From CAIWAH01 sp964602595 (GTDB taxonomy: Bacteria > Verrucomicrobiota > Verrucomicrobiia > Limisphaerales > UBA9464), in the NCBI GenBank assembly GCA_964602595.1, contig CAZRRO010000001.1:186001-250000 (forward strand): a DNA stretch of 64,000 nucleotides. Direction: 5' to 3'. Under the pieces are notes generated by a model. That model searched no databases. It saw only the letters and a program-made list of their open reading frames with translations, and was not told the DNA's origin. How positions within the stretch are numbered: position 1 is the stretch's first letter; each line of letters opens with the position of its first letter. Positions 32,561 through 41,013 of this stretch are shown here, one piece after another. The position numbers and the translations under genes were made by a program.

Positions 32561-33889
32561 TCAAATGGATTTTCGCCCGCGTTTACTCAGCACTCTTTTC
32601 TCATATGCCTTCACCTCCGCCAGCCACGCTTCGCCGACGGGGACGTCTTGGCTTTCGCAGTAGTAATCCCACACGGCACCGAAGGGGAGCACGCGAGCTT
32701 CTTCCTGGAGGGCGAGGCGGGCGGTGTGGTCGCCGGCACGTTCGGCGGCGCGGATGGCGGGCGGTTCGAGCAGCGCGAGGAGGAGGGCGCGGAGCAGGTT
32801 GCGCGCGCCGATGACCCAGGCGGCAAGGCGGTTGATGCTCGCGTCGAAGTAATCGATGCCGAGGTGGACGCCGCTGAAATCGTGCGTCGCGGCTGCGTCG
32901 GGCGACTGCCGGGAACCGCTGGCGGGACGCCGGCAGCACATGACGACTTCGCGGGCGATGGCCTGGAGGTCGTCGGTGAAGGTGACGACGTGGTCACTGT
33001 CCCAGCGGACGCCTCGGCTGACGTGCAGCAAGATCGCCGGCACGTAGAGCAGCACGCTGGAGATCTTGTCGGCGATGCTTTCGGTCGGATGGAAATGGCC
33101 CGCGTCGAGGCAGAGCAGCTTGCGGCGGGTGATGGCATAGCCGAGGTAAAACTCGTGCGAGCCGACGGTGCAGCTTTCCGCGCCGATCCCGAAGAGCTTC
33201 GGCTCCACAGCATCGAGGTTGTGTTTGGCCGGGAGCGATTTTTCGAAGACCTCGTCGAGCGCGGCGGCGAGGCGTGCGCGCGGGGCCTGCCGATCGGCGG
33301 GGGTGTCCTTGATGCCGTCCGGGATCCACACGTTGGTGACGCACGGCGTGCCCAGCGCCTTGCCCATGGCCGCACCGATTTCGCGCGCACGGCGGCAGTG
33401 CTCAATCCAAAACCGGCGGATGCCCGGGTCGCGATGGGAGAGCGTGAAACCGTCGGCCGCCTGGGGATGGGCGAAGCAGGTGGGATTGAAGTCGAGGCCG
33501 AGCTGGTTGGACTTCGCCCAGGCGATCCAGTTGCGGAAGTGCGCCGGCTCAATCGCGTCCCGGTCCACCCGCCGGCCGCCGAATTCGCCATACATCGCGT
33601 GCAGGTTCACCCGGTGACGGCGCGGGATGAGCGACAGGGCCTTCTCGAGGTCCGCGCGAAGTTCGTCGGGTGTCCGGGCCTTGCCGGGATGGTTGCCAGT
33701 GACGGCGAGGCCGCCGCCCAAGGTCGTGCCAGACTGCTCAAAACCACACACGTCGTCGCCCTGCCAGCACTGGAGCGAAACGGGCAGCATCGCAAGCGCG
33801 CCAAGGGCGGCGTCCACGTCCACGCCAAGCGCGGCGTAACGTTCGCGGGCGAGGCGAAAGGCGGCGGCAACGGGACGGGATTTGGCCAT
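32561..33889 (-). CDS. rhaA: L-rhamnose isomerase
   Basis: From the ATG at 33889 (MAKSRPVAAAFRLARERY) the protein has about 442 residues. It aligns over its length with E. coli RhaA as I remember it: LPVSLQCWQGDDVCGFE, TGNHPGKAR, NLHAMYGEFGG, LGLDFNPTCFAHP, KLFGIGAES, CLDAGHFHPTE, RWDSDHVV, LGIDYFDASINR and RAAERAGDHTARLALQEE. It converts L-rhamnose to L-rhamnulose with Mn2+/Zn2+ bound by conserved Glu, Asp and His residues. An insert of about 18 residues (RRPASGSRQSPDAAATHD) derives from a palindromic element. It is the first gene of the operon. Confidence 0.93.
   Translation of the reverse strand: MAKSRPVAAAFRLARERYAALGVDVDAALGALAMLPVSLQCWQGDDVCGFEQSGTTLGGGLAVTGNHPGKARTPDELRADLEKALSLIPRRHRVNLHAMYGEFGGRRVDRDAIEPAHFRNWIAWAKSNQLGLDFNPTCFAHPQAADGFTLSHRDPGIRRFWIEHCRRAREIGAAMGKALGTPCVTNVWIPDGIKDTPADRQAPRARLAAALDEVFEKSLPAKHNLDAVEPKLFGIGAESCTVGSHEFYLGYAITRRKLLCLDAGHFHPTESIADKISSVLLYVPAILLHVSRGVRWDSDHVVTFTDDLQAIAREVVMCCRRPASGSRQSPDAAATHDFSGVHLGIDYFDASINRLAAWVIGARNLLRALLLALLEPPAIRAAERAGDHTARLALQEEARVLPFGAVWDYYCESQDVPVGEAWLAEVKAYEKRVLSKRGRKSI
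32906..32936. repeat. Palindromic element inside rhaA
   Basis: CTGCCGG (32906-32912) and CCGGCAG (32930-32936) form a 7-bp stem. The surrounding in-frame insert encodes about 18 residues absent from typical RhaA proteins, between VVMC and FSGVHLGIDYFD. Confidence 0.5.
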
Positions 33890-34094
33890 GGACAGTCGGT
33901 GTGGTGCTCGGGGCCGAGCGTGCCAAAAGTGCCGGCGGGAACTCCACAGCAACCTTCCCGAAAAGCGTTGGCCGGGGGCCTCGGTCCAGCTTCTGCCAAG
34001 ATCGGTGTGTCGCGCACCGCCGCCGAGGACGTCCCTACCACTGGCCCACCAGCGGAAACGCCGCTGTAACGGTTGGGCCAAGAAAGGAAGTCCC

Positions 34095-35516
34095 ATGAAA
34101 CGAAACACCTCTCACCCGCTGCTCGGTATCGCCCTTGCCCTGCTGCCGGTCGCCCTCGCGGCGGCGGACACCACGATGGTTCCGGGCCCGAACCTGTCGG
34201 GCGGCCGGATGAGCCACAGCGCGCTGGTCACCCCGCTGGGAAAGGTCGTGCTGCTCGGCGGCCACGGACCGGGCTTTACCTCGCTGGCCACCGCGGACAG
34301 TTGGCAGGCCGGCGCCGAAAGCTGGACCGCTTCGAGCATGCAATTCCCGCACGACGCACCGGCCTTTGCCCGACTGGCGGACGGGACCTACTTCATCGCC
34401 GGCGGTTCGTCTTCGCTGGGCATCCCCGCGTATGACACGATCGAGACGTTCGACCCGACGACCGGCAACTTCTACACGGGCGGCAAGACGCTGGTCCGCT
34501 TCCGGGCGGCGTCCGGGGCGGCCCAGTTGGCGGGCGGCAAGGTGTTGCTGGCCGGCGCCTGGTGGGTCCACAACGACGCCCACACCGTGGGCGAACTGCA
34601 TGATCCTGCGACGGGCGTGTCGGTGGCAACCGGGCCGCTGAGCCTGGCCCGCTCAGGAGCGGCGGTGTTGCCCAAGGCAGATGGTGACGCCGTGGTCGTC
34701 GGCGGGATAACACCGACTGGCAGCGCGCTGAAGGCGACGCCGGAGCTCTATTCCGTCGCCAACAACACGTTCACGAAGTTGGGCGATGACCTTTGGGCCG
34801 ACGATCCGGGCTGGACCGTGGGGCCGAGCTTTTCGTCGGTCGTAGCCATCGAGGATCTGCGCCTGCCAGACGGGCACCGTTTCCTGCTGCCGATGACGCG
34901 GCCACTCGAGGGAAAATCGGAGCAAGGCTTCGTGCTGTTCAACGCTGACACCGGTGTGTTCACGCGTCTGGTCACGACCCCTGCCCTGCCCGATTCGCTG
35001 GCGGAGGTCTTCCTCTACAATCCAATGATCGACCGGGCGAATGGCGTCGCCTACGTCTTCGCCTATTTGCCCGGGTTCACGCCCACCCGCGCGCAGATTC
35101 GCACGATCCACCTGACGACCGGCGCGACCGTGGCCTTGCCGGGCGTGGTTGAGTTCCCCGCGGGTTACGAGATCAGCGGCGCGAGCCTGTCCCTGTTGCC
35201 GGACGGCCGGATTCTCGTGGCCGGCGGCGCGACGCCGGGCAACGGCAATTTCGGAGCCCGGGCCAACACGTTCCTGATCACCCCGGGCACTCCGGCGAAC
35301 CCGGGCCCGACCGTGACCCTCGACACTTACGCCGGCGTAACCGTCACCGGCAGCGTGGGCAGCGGCTACCTGGTGGAGTATGCCACTGCGCTGGCGCCCG
35401 ACGTCTGGCTGCCGCTGAGTTCCGTCACGCTCACCAACACGACGCAACTCGTCATCGACCCATCGCCGCTCAGCGGGCAGGCGAAACGGTTCTACCGGGC
35501 CCGCGCGACGGATTGA
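34095..35516 (+). CDS. Secreted kelch/galactose oxidase-like beta-propeller protein
   Basis: I choose the ATG at 34095 after an AAGGAAG ribosome binding site, giving 473 residues. The signal peptide is MKRNTSHPLLGIALALLPVALAAA. Kelch-like blades repeat with G-G pairs: GGRMSHSALVTPLGKVVLLGG, broken by SWTASS, then LADGTYFIAGG, LAGGKVLLAG, KADGDAVVVGG and LPDGRILVAGG. A C-terminal domain (VTLDTYAGVTVTGSVGSGYL ... VIDPSPLSGQAKRFYRA) resembles the carbohydrate/fibronectin-like modules added to secreted Verrucomicrobia proteins. It is probably extracellular or periplasmic. No catalytic copper ligands are obvious, so an enzymatic role is not assigned. Confidence 0.7.
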   Translation: MKRNTSHPLLGIALALLPVALAAADTTMVPGPNLSGGRMSHSALVTPLGKVVLLGGHGPGFTSLATADSWQAGAESWTASSMQFPHDAPAFARLADGTYFIAGGSSSLGIPAYDTIETFDPTTGNFYTGGKTLVRFRAASGAAQLAGGKVLLAGAWWVHNDAHTVGELHDPATGVSVATGPLSLARSGAAVLPKADGDAVVVGGITPTGSALKATPELYSVANNTFTKLGDDLWADDPGWTVGPSFSSVVAIEDLRLPDGHRFLLPMTRPLEGKSEQGFVLFNADTGVFTRLVTTPALPDSLAEVFLYNPMIDRANGVAYVFAYLPGFTPTRAQIRTIHLTTGATVALPGVVEFPAGYEISGASLSLLPDGRILVAGGATPGNGNFGARANTFLITPGTPANPGPTVTLDTYAGVTVTGSVGSGYLVEYATALAPDVWLPLSSVTLTNTTQLVIDPSPLSGQAKRFYRARATD

Positions 35517-35542
35517 ACCGGCCGGCGCCCCCGGTAGGTGGG

Positions 35543-37099
35543 TTACGCCTCGCCGGTAGGACGGACGGACGCCGGCGCGGGCATCGCGGGCAACCCCGCG
35601 AGCTTCAGCCGGCGCTCGGACGCGGCCATCAGCATCGCGGTGAACCGCATGGTGTGCCGCATCTGATGCCAGACCCAGACGATGGCAAAGCGGGCCAGGC
35701 ACATGACCAACGCCAGCACCGGGCCGAACAGGAAGTCGGCCAGGGCCAACGCGACCGAGGCGAACAGCAGGGCAACGCCGACGGTGAGTTCCACCACGGC
35801 GGCGGCCAGCAATCCCGGCATCCGGTCGTGCAGGAACTTGTTCGTGCGCAGGAACGGTTCCTGCGGATTGAAAAGGCATTTCAGCCAGCTCAGGCCGAAA
35901 ATCCAACCGAGGCCGACGTGGGTGGCAAAGGCGTGGAACACGTCGTTCCAACGATGGCCGTCCCGCCGGAGGGCGCTGGCCAGCGTCGCGAATCGGAGCA
36001 CGAAGTAGGTCACCAATGTGAACCAGGCGGTCACCACCAGGAACGGCTGGAGCGGGTGCAGCATCCGGAAGAACGCGAGCGGAGCCAGCAACAGCAACGA
36101 GAAGGACGGAATCAGGTTGAAATTGAACCACGCGGTCAGGTGGGCCAGGCAGCCCAGCTTCTGCGCCCACGAAAGCCGGCGTCCCACGGTAAGCGCCCAC
36201 CAATTGGTCCGCAGGATCTGCGCGTTGCCAAAGGCCCACCGCCAGCGCTGCTTCCGCAGGCTTTCCAGGTCGTGCGGCATCAGGCCCTGCCCCACGTTTT
36301 CGTCGGCAAACACCGTCCTGAAGCCGGCGAGGTTCAGCCGCAGCCCCAATTCGGCATCTTCGGTCACAACCCTTTCATCGAACCCGCCGACCGCCTGCAA
36401 GGCAGCCACCCGCAGCAGGGTGAGCGTGCCGGTGGACGGGACACAGCCGAGTCGATTGGCCATGTTCATGTAACCGGCGAAGTAATGGCGGTAGTCGAGC
36501 GCAACACCCCGGTTAGCCGCGGTGATGTTCCGGTAATCCTGTGGGAACTGCACAAGGGCGATCTGCTCGTCGGTGCAATGGGCCAGCGCCCGTTCGAGCG
36601 CATCCCGCCGGACCACGTAGTCGGCATCCACGACAAAGATGAACTCCGCGGCCGGATTCATGAATTGGCGGGCCCAGTTCATCGCGCCGGCCTTGGCTCC
36701 ACGCAGGCCCTCCACATGCAGGAAACGAAAACGTGGTCCGAGCTCCCGGCAGGCGGCCTCCACCGGCCGCCACAGCGATTCGTCGGCGGTGTTGTTGTCG
36801 ATGACCAACACCTCGTAGTCGTCCCAGCGCAGCCGGCTGAGGCTCCGCAGCGTCTCGATCAGGAGCGCGGGCGGCTCGCAATGGGCCGGAACGTGGATGG
36901 AAACGAACGGGCGTTCCGCTCCGGGAGAACGGGTGACCGGGCGCCGCACCGGCAGGCGCGTGGCCAGGGCCTGCCAACCCAGGAAGAACAGGTTGGCGAG
37001 CAGGTTTAGCCCGAGCACCACCGCGTGCGCGACGGGAAAGGCCAGGAGTCCGACGACGACGAACACGCCGCCCGAGATCCACTTCAAATTCTGTCTCAT
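35543..37099 (-). CDS. Processive family 2 glycosyltransferase (membrane)
   Basis: 518 residues. Two N-terminal membrane helices precede a GT2 domain with SIHVPAHCEPPALLIETLRS, VIDNNTADES, the metal-binding DAD in FVVDADYVV, the base TEDAELGLRL and the acceptor motif RKQRWRWAFGN (QxxRW). Four to five C-terminal helices follow. This is the cellulose/hyaluronan synthase layout, in which a polysaccharide is polymerised and moved through the membrane. The product sugar cannot be predicted. No partner subunit lies beside it; the neighbouring MFS gene is divergent. Confidence 0.85.
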   Translation of the reverse strand: MRQNLKWISGGVFVVVGLLAFPVAHAVVLGLNLLANLFFLGWQALATRLPVRRPVTRSPGAERPFVSIHVPAHCEPPALLIETLRSLSRLRWDDYEVLVIDNNTADESLWRPVEAACRELGPRFRFLHVEGLRGAKAGAMNWARQFMNPAAEFIFVVDADYVVRRDALERALAHCTDEQIALVQFPQDYRNITAANRGVALDYRHYFAGYMNMANRLGCVPSTGTLTLLRVAALQAVGGFDERVVTEDAELGLRLNLAGFRTVFADENVGQGLMPHDLESLRKQRWRWAFGNAQILRTNWWALTVGRRLSWAQKLGCLAHLTAWFNFNLIPSFSLLLLAPLAFFRMLHPLQPFLVVTAWFTLVTYFVLRFATLASALRRDGHRWNDVFHAFATHVGLGWIFGLSWLKCLFNPQEPFLRTNKFLHDRMPGLLAAAVVELTVGVALLFASVALALADFLFGPVLALVMCLARFAIVWVWHQMRHTMRFTAMLMAASERRLKLAGLPAMPAPASVRPTGEA

Positions 37100-37287
37100 T
37101 GGTCTGTTTGGCTACGATTGGAACACCGCCGGCTACGCGGACGACACCAAGCCCCGTGAGCCTATCCGGTTTGCCGGCGAGTCCGCCACCCCCAATCGCC
37201 GTTTCCCGCATATTTTTGCGCCCGGGTCGCTTGACCATCCACGGCCGGGAACGAAGCGTGTGCCCGCACCGGTTGGCCCGGCGCACC

Positions 37288-38808
37288 ATGAGCCGGCTCC
37301 GCCACCGCGAACTGCTGCTGTCCCTGAAATACTCGACCGTCGAGGCGTGTTTCAGCGTCCCGATGTTGAACCTCACGCTGCCGAGTTTCCCGTTCGTCAT
37401 CGCCTTCGCCGCCGCCACGTTGGGCTGGGGCCCCACCGCGGTCGGCTTCATGGCGGCGCTGCCGCACCTGTGCAACCTGGTGTTGCCCCCGCTGGCCACG
37501 TGGCTGCGCGGACGCCTGTCGCTTTACCAGATTCTCACGCTCACCTTCATCTTCAACGCCCTGCCGTGGGCCTTCGTCTCGGCGCTACCCTTTCTGTCGG
37601 AACACACGCGCGACGTGACGTTCATGATTATTCTCACGGTGGCGACGATGGCGAACTGCCTCGGGGCGGTCACCTGGTCCGCCGCGATCTCCGAACTGGT
37701 GCCCGCCCGCCTCAGCGGGAGTTTTTTCGGCCGACGCAACCTTGTGTTCGGATTCTGGACCTTGGTCGTCGTCCTCGTCGTCAGCAAGCTGGCGGACCGC
37801 GGACAAAACTCCCTGGTGACCTTCGGGCTGATCTTCGCGGCCGCCGGCCTCGCCCGGATGGCGGGATTCTTTTTCCTGACGCGGATGAAGTTTCCCGAAA
37901 CTGTGATGCAGCGGGCCACCGTGCCCCCGGACTTCGGCGAGATCCTCCTGCCGTTCCGTAGCGTCAACTACCTCAAGCTGGTCGCCTTCGTCGGCGTCTG
38001 GGGTCTGTTACTCAATCTGGGCCAGCCCTTCTATCCAGTGTTCATCGTGCAGGGCCTCGGCCGATCGCTTGGCGACATGGGCCTGCTGACCGCGCTGGCC
38101 GGCGTCGGCGGCCTGCTCACCCTCAAGGGTTGGGGTTGGCTCTGTGACCGGTTCGGCAGCAAGCCGGTGCTCTACGTGTGTTCCCTCGCGTGGGCCTTGG
38201 CCGGGCTCGCTTCGTGGACTTTTGCCGGCGAACGCTTCTTCTGGCACCTCGCCCCGACCTACCTGGTGGTTGGCGGCGTGACGGCGGGATTCCAGCTCTG
38301 CCAATTCCACCTGATGCTGAAGCTGGCCCCGGCCAACAAGGCGCCCTACGTCGCGGTGTTCCTCGCGCTCAGCAGCGCGCTGACCGCCCTCGGGCCGTTG
38401 CTCGGCGGCCTTATCCTGCGGCTGGTGCCCGATGAACTAGGCACATTCCTCGGACAGACGATTCGCGATTACCATGTGCTGATCCTCGGGTCCATGGTGG
38501 GCTGCCTGCTGAGCACCCATTTGCTGGATTTCGTCCGGGAAGAAGCGGCGCACGCGCCCGAGGCGGTCTGGCGCACCATGCGGCGTATGCAGCCGTTCAA
38601 CCCGATGCTCACGCTCAGCAGCACCGCCCAAATGGTGCTGACGCCCGGAGGCCTGATGGGGCTGACTCAACGTTCGCTGCGCCTCGTGCGCCAGCAGGTC
38701 CGGGCAATCGGCGAAGTGGGCGAGGAATTGGTCGAGGGGACCACCGAAGTCATCCGGTCCCGGCTGCCCGGCGATCCGCCGGACAAACCCGGCAACGGTC
38801 CGACCTGA
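37288..38808 (+). CDS. Major facilitator superfamily transporter
   Basis: I choose the ATG at 37288 (MSRLRHRELLLSLKYS), giving 506 residues; earlier in-frame Met codons precede non-membrane sequence. About twelve hydrophobic segments are present, with the loop 2-3 region RGRLSLYQILTLTF and loop 8-9 region LTLKGWGWLCDRFGSKPVLYV (broken here), which match the MFS G-x-x-x-D-R pattern. The C-terminal 60 residues are soluble, charged and helical, an extension beyond most MFS carriers. The substrate is unknown. It is transcribed away from the glycosyltransferase gene and towards tRNA-Arg. Confidence 0.83.
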   Translation: MSRLRHRELLLSLKYSTVEACFSVPMLNLTLPSFPFVIAFAAATLGWGPTAVGFMAALPHLCNLVLPPLATWLRGRLSLYQILTLTFIFNALPWAFVSALPFLSEHTRDVTFMIILTVATMANCLGAVTWSAAISELVPARLSGSFFGRRNLVFGFWTLVVVLVVSKLADRGQNSLVTFGLIFAAAGLARMAGFFFLTRMKFPETVMQRATVPPDFGEILLPFRSVNYLKLVAFVGVWGLLLNLGQPFYPVFIVQGLGRSLGDMGLLTALAGVGGLLTLKGWGWLCDRFGSKPVLYVCSLAWALAGLASWTFAGERFFWHLAPTYLVVGGVTAGFQLCQFHLMLKLAPANKAPYVAVFLALSSALTALGPLLGGLILRLVPDELGTFLGQTIRDYHVLILGSMVGCLLSTHLLDFVREEAAHAPEAVWRTMRRMQPFNPMLTLSSTAQMVLTPGGLMGLTQRSLRLVRQQVRAIGEVGEELVEGTTEVIRSRLPGDPPDKPGNGPT

Positions 38809-38846
38809 ATTCCAACACGGAAGGGAATCAGGGGAGAGAATCGAGT

Positions 38847-38922
38847 TGGTGCTCCGACCCGGAATTGAACTGGGATCAACGGTTTAGGAAACCGCCGCTC
38901 TATCCATTTGAGCTATCGGAGC
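38847..38922 (-). tRNA. tRNA-Arg (anticodon CCT)
   Basis: A full cloverleaf can be drawn on the minus strand. The acceptor GCTCCGA pairs with TCGGAGC. The D-arm has GCTC/GAGC and the anticodon stem GCGGT/ACCGT with loop TTCCTAA, anticodon CCT. The T-arm is CCCAG-TTCAATT-CCGGG with one A-C mismatch. CCA is encoded at the 3' end. Its 5' half forms part of the 42-bp repeat at the left end of the island, so this gene is a hybrid of host 3' and island-side 5' sequence. Confidence 0.9.
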
Positions 38923-38925
38923 AAC
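38884..38925. repeat. attL: left copy of the 42-bp direct repeat
   Basis: This segment is the 5' half of tRNA-Arg(CCT), from the anticodon loop to three bases beyond its 5' end. It is identical over all 42 bases to 50819-50860. The next base differs on both sides. Confidence 0.9.
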
Positions 38926-38932
38926 GCTGATT

Positions 38933-38953
38933 ACCAAGCACTTACAGCTTGGT
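38933..38953. promoter_or_regulatory. 7-bp inverted repeat between tRNA-Arg and the integrase
   Basis: ACCAAGC (38933-38939) and GCTTGGT (38947-38953) are perfect reverse complements around a 7-nt loop. They lie in the space from which tRNA-Arg and the integrase are transcribed apart. A protein-binding site for the integrase or excisionase is plausible but not shown. Confidence 0.35.
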
Positions 38954-38973
38954 TTCGAGACATGCGAAACAAG

Positions 38974-38995
38974 TTGTAACCCATTTTTGTAACCC
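38974..38995. repeat. Paired TTGTAACCC repeats, left end of the island
   Basis: Copies at 38974-38982 and 38987-38995, 13 bp apart, lie just before the integrase start. A similar pair with the same spacing and orientation lies near the right end (50672-50692). They are candidates for arm-type integrase binding sites. Confidence 0.5.
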
Positions 38996-39008
38996 GATGC
39001 TTGGCGGC

Positions 39009-40103
39009 ATGAAAAAGAACGCCGCTGCGGCCAAAAAACCCGCGGATTTCCAAAAGGTGGCTGAATGCCTGTATCGCCATATCTCGACGGGGGGTTATTA
39101 CGCTTTGGTCAAACGGGCAGGCAAACAGATTCGCAAGTCACTCAAGACCACCGACCGCGCCTTGGCCCAACGGCGCTTGTCCGAGTTCCGGGACAAGGTT
39201 CATCGCCTGACTGACGACACCGGGGCTAGCCGCGTAACCTTTGCCGAACTCTCCGAGCGCTGGTTTGGCGTCGCGGCGGTTCGGATGAAGGAAAAATCCG
39301 CGGCCCGGAAAAAGTTGAGCCTGAAAAACCTGTGCGGACATTTCGGGAACATGCAGGTGCGGAAAATCTCAGTCCGCGACTGCGAAGACTGGATGCAGGC
39401 CCGTTCACCCGGAATTGCCGCCTCCACCTTCAATAACGAGCGGGAGACGCTCCAAGCGGTCTTTGCCACGGCGAAACGCGAAGGGCTGATCCTCGACAAC
39501 CCCGCCGACCCCCTGCCCCGGCGCAAGGCGGACAAGGCCCAGCCGGTGATTCCCACCCGGGAACAGTTCGCGAGGTTGCTGGAAACCTTGAAGGGGATGG
39601 ACCCGCGGGCACGGCACGCCGTCACGCTCGTCGAGTTGCTGGCCTATTCCGGGATGCGGTTGGGCGAGGCGGTGGCGTTAAGGTGGGACGAAGTGGATTT
39701 TTCCGGGGAGCGCTTCACGGTGACCGGCGGGGAACAGGGGACAAAAAATCACGAAGCCCGGTCGGTTCCGCTGTTTCCAAATTTCCGGCGCCTCTTGGAA
39801 GAATTGCGCGAGGGCGCAGAGCTTTCCGGTTCTCCGCGGGTGGCGACGATTGCCGATGCCAAAAAAGCCATGCAGTCGGCCTGCAAAAAAGCCGGGCTGC
39901 CGGAATTCCACCACCATTCGTTGCGCCATTTTTTCGTGAGTAACGCGATTGAACAGGGCGTGGATTTCAAGACGATTGCGGCATGGGTCGGGCACAAGGA
40001 TGGCGGCGTGCTCGTGGCGAAAACCTACGGCCATTTGCGCGACACCCATTCCGCGGAGATGGCCAAGCGCATGACGTTCAATGTCGGAAGCCGACCCAAC
40101 TGA
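39009..40103 (+). CDS. int: Tyrosine recombinase (integrase) of the island
   Basis: I choose the ATG at 39009 (MKKNAAAAKKPADFQ), because the longer frame reads through the repeat pair at 38974-38995; this gives 364 residues. The core-binding domain spans TFAELSERWF to LDNPAD. The catalytic domain has AYSGMRLGEAVALRW (Arg I), GTKNHEARSVPL (Lys region), HHHSLRHFF (His-x-x-Arg), GHKDGG and the nucleophile in AKTYGHL. All five catalytic positions are present, so the enzyme should be active. The gene sits beside attL and its 3' end overlaps the next gene by 23 nt. Confidence 0.92.
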   Translation: MKKNAAAAKKPADFQKVAECLYRHISTGGYYALVKRAGKQIRKSLKTTDRALAQRRLSEFRDKVHRLTDDTGASRVTFAELSERWFGVAAVRMKEKSAARKKLSLKNLCGHFGNMQVRKISVRDCEDWMQARSPGIAASTFNNERETLQAVFATAKREGLILDNPADPLPRRKADKAQPVIPTREQFARLLETLKGMDPRARHAVTLVELLAYSGMRLGEAVALRWDEVDFSGERFTVTGGEQGTKNHEARSVPLFPNFRRLLEELREGAELSGSPRVATIADAKKAMQSACKKAGLPEFHHHSLRHFFVSNAIEQGVDFKTIAAWVGHKDGGVLVAKTYGHLRDTHSAEMAKRMTFNVGSRPN

Positions 40104-40755
40104 GGACCGAACCCTCGCCTTTTATCAACAACGCTTCGAAAGGCCGCTCCCTGACTGGGTTTTCAATCTGCTGGCAAGAATTGCCCACGGGTTTCTCCCA
40201 ACCATTTCGACACGGGAAATCCGGTCACTGCTACATGCGTTGGTGAAGTCTTTTCGCGACGAAAGCATTTTGGACTTTTCACTTTCGCCCCACCTCAAAG
40301 CCAAGTTGCTGGGTCACTCCTTAGCCGTCGTGGTCTTTGTCCGTTTTACCGCACCGACGAATCCCTGGGCAGCGGCAGCGTTGAAGACAATGGATCGGAA
40401 GCCGGAGCAGTTGAAGCGCACAATAGATGACGCAATAAACGCTGTCTTGTCGGCCTCGCCAGTGGACGCACACGCGCTGCTGAAGACTTTCACGAACGCT
40501 TTCGGAAATACCTTGGACGATCGGGGGCAAATGATCGGCAAGAACCCGTATTGGCAGGCTGATTTTAACATGCTGATGTTTTGGCCCTACGTCGAAAAGC
40601 TGGACAGCATCGGGGACCTGTATCGGTTCCTTCGATTGCAGGTCGGGGAGAAACACGCGGGACAGCTCAAACGATTGGAAGCTCTCTGCAAGTCCATTGG
40701 GCTTCGGTATCGGCCGAGGGGGAAACCCGGGCGAAAACCCAACGCCACTAAATGA
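40081..40755 (+). CDS. Hypothetical helical protein of the island
   Basis: 224 residues, not recognised. It is predicted helical throughout, with FLPTISTREIRSLLHALVKSF, a hydrophobic stretch GHSLAVVVFVRFTAP, and a basic C-terminus (RYRPRGKPGRKPNATK) of the kind seen in nucleic acid-binding tails. Its ATG lies inside the 3' end of the integrase gene, so the two are probably translated together. No signal peptide is present. Confidence 0.6.
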   Translation: MSEADPTEDRTLAFYQQRFERPLPDWVFNLLARIAHGFLPTISTREIRSLLHALVKSFRDESILDFSLSPHLKAKLLGHSLAVVVFVRFTAPTNPWAAAALKTMDRKPEQLKRTIDDAINAVLSASPVDAHALLKTFTNAFGNTLDDRGQMIGKNPYWQADFNMLMFWPYVEKLDSIGDLYRFLRLQVGEKHAGQLKRLEALCKSIGLRYRPRGKPGRKPNATK

Positions 40756-40800
40756 CGATTAGGTATATCGCGGAAACTGTTTTGGATAGCTCTATGGGCG

Positions 40801-41013
40801 ATGAATTCCATAGAGAATCTGAGAACAACTAAGCCCAAGCTAGCCTACTCCAGAACCGAAGCCGCCGACGCCATTGGCGTATCGGCCATCACCATCGACC
40901 GCCTTGTGAAGCGCGGTCTGCTCAAGCCCTCGCGGGCCACCCGGCGTCCCCTGTTTCCCGTCTGGGAGATTGAACGCTTTCTCCGCGAGACCACCGGGGA
41001 GATTCCCGCGTGA
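40801..41013 (+). CDS. Excisionase/AlpA-like helix-turn-helix protein
   Basis: 70 residues. The segment LAYSRTEAADAIGVSAITIDRLVKRGLL (broken here) followed by KPSRATRRPLFPVWEIERFL is the HTH_17 (MerR/AlpA-like) pattern, with the wing and the Trp-x-x-x-x-Phe end of excisionases. It probably controls excision or transcription of the island. Its TGA overlaps the GTG start of the primase gene (GTGA), so it is the first of a coupled three-gene set. Confidence 0.8.
   Translation: MNSIENLRTTKPKLAYSRTEAADAIGVSAITIDRLVKRGLLKPSRATRRPLFPVWEIERFLRETTGEIPA

Noticed and set aside
35513..37009. A plus-strand open frame of 498 codons opposite the GT2 glycosyltransferase
   Set aside because: The minus strand carries the full set of glycosyltransferase motifs; the plus frame is a shadow.
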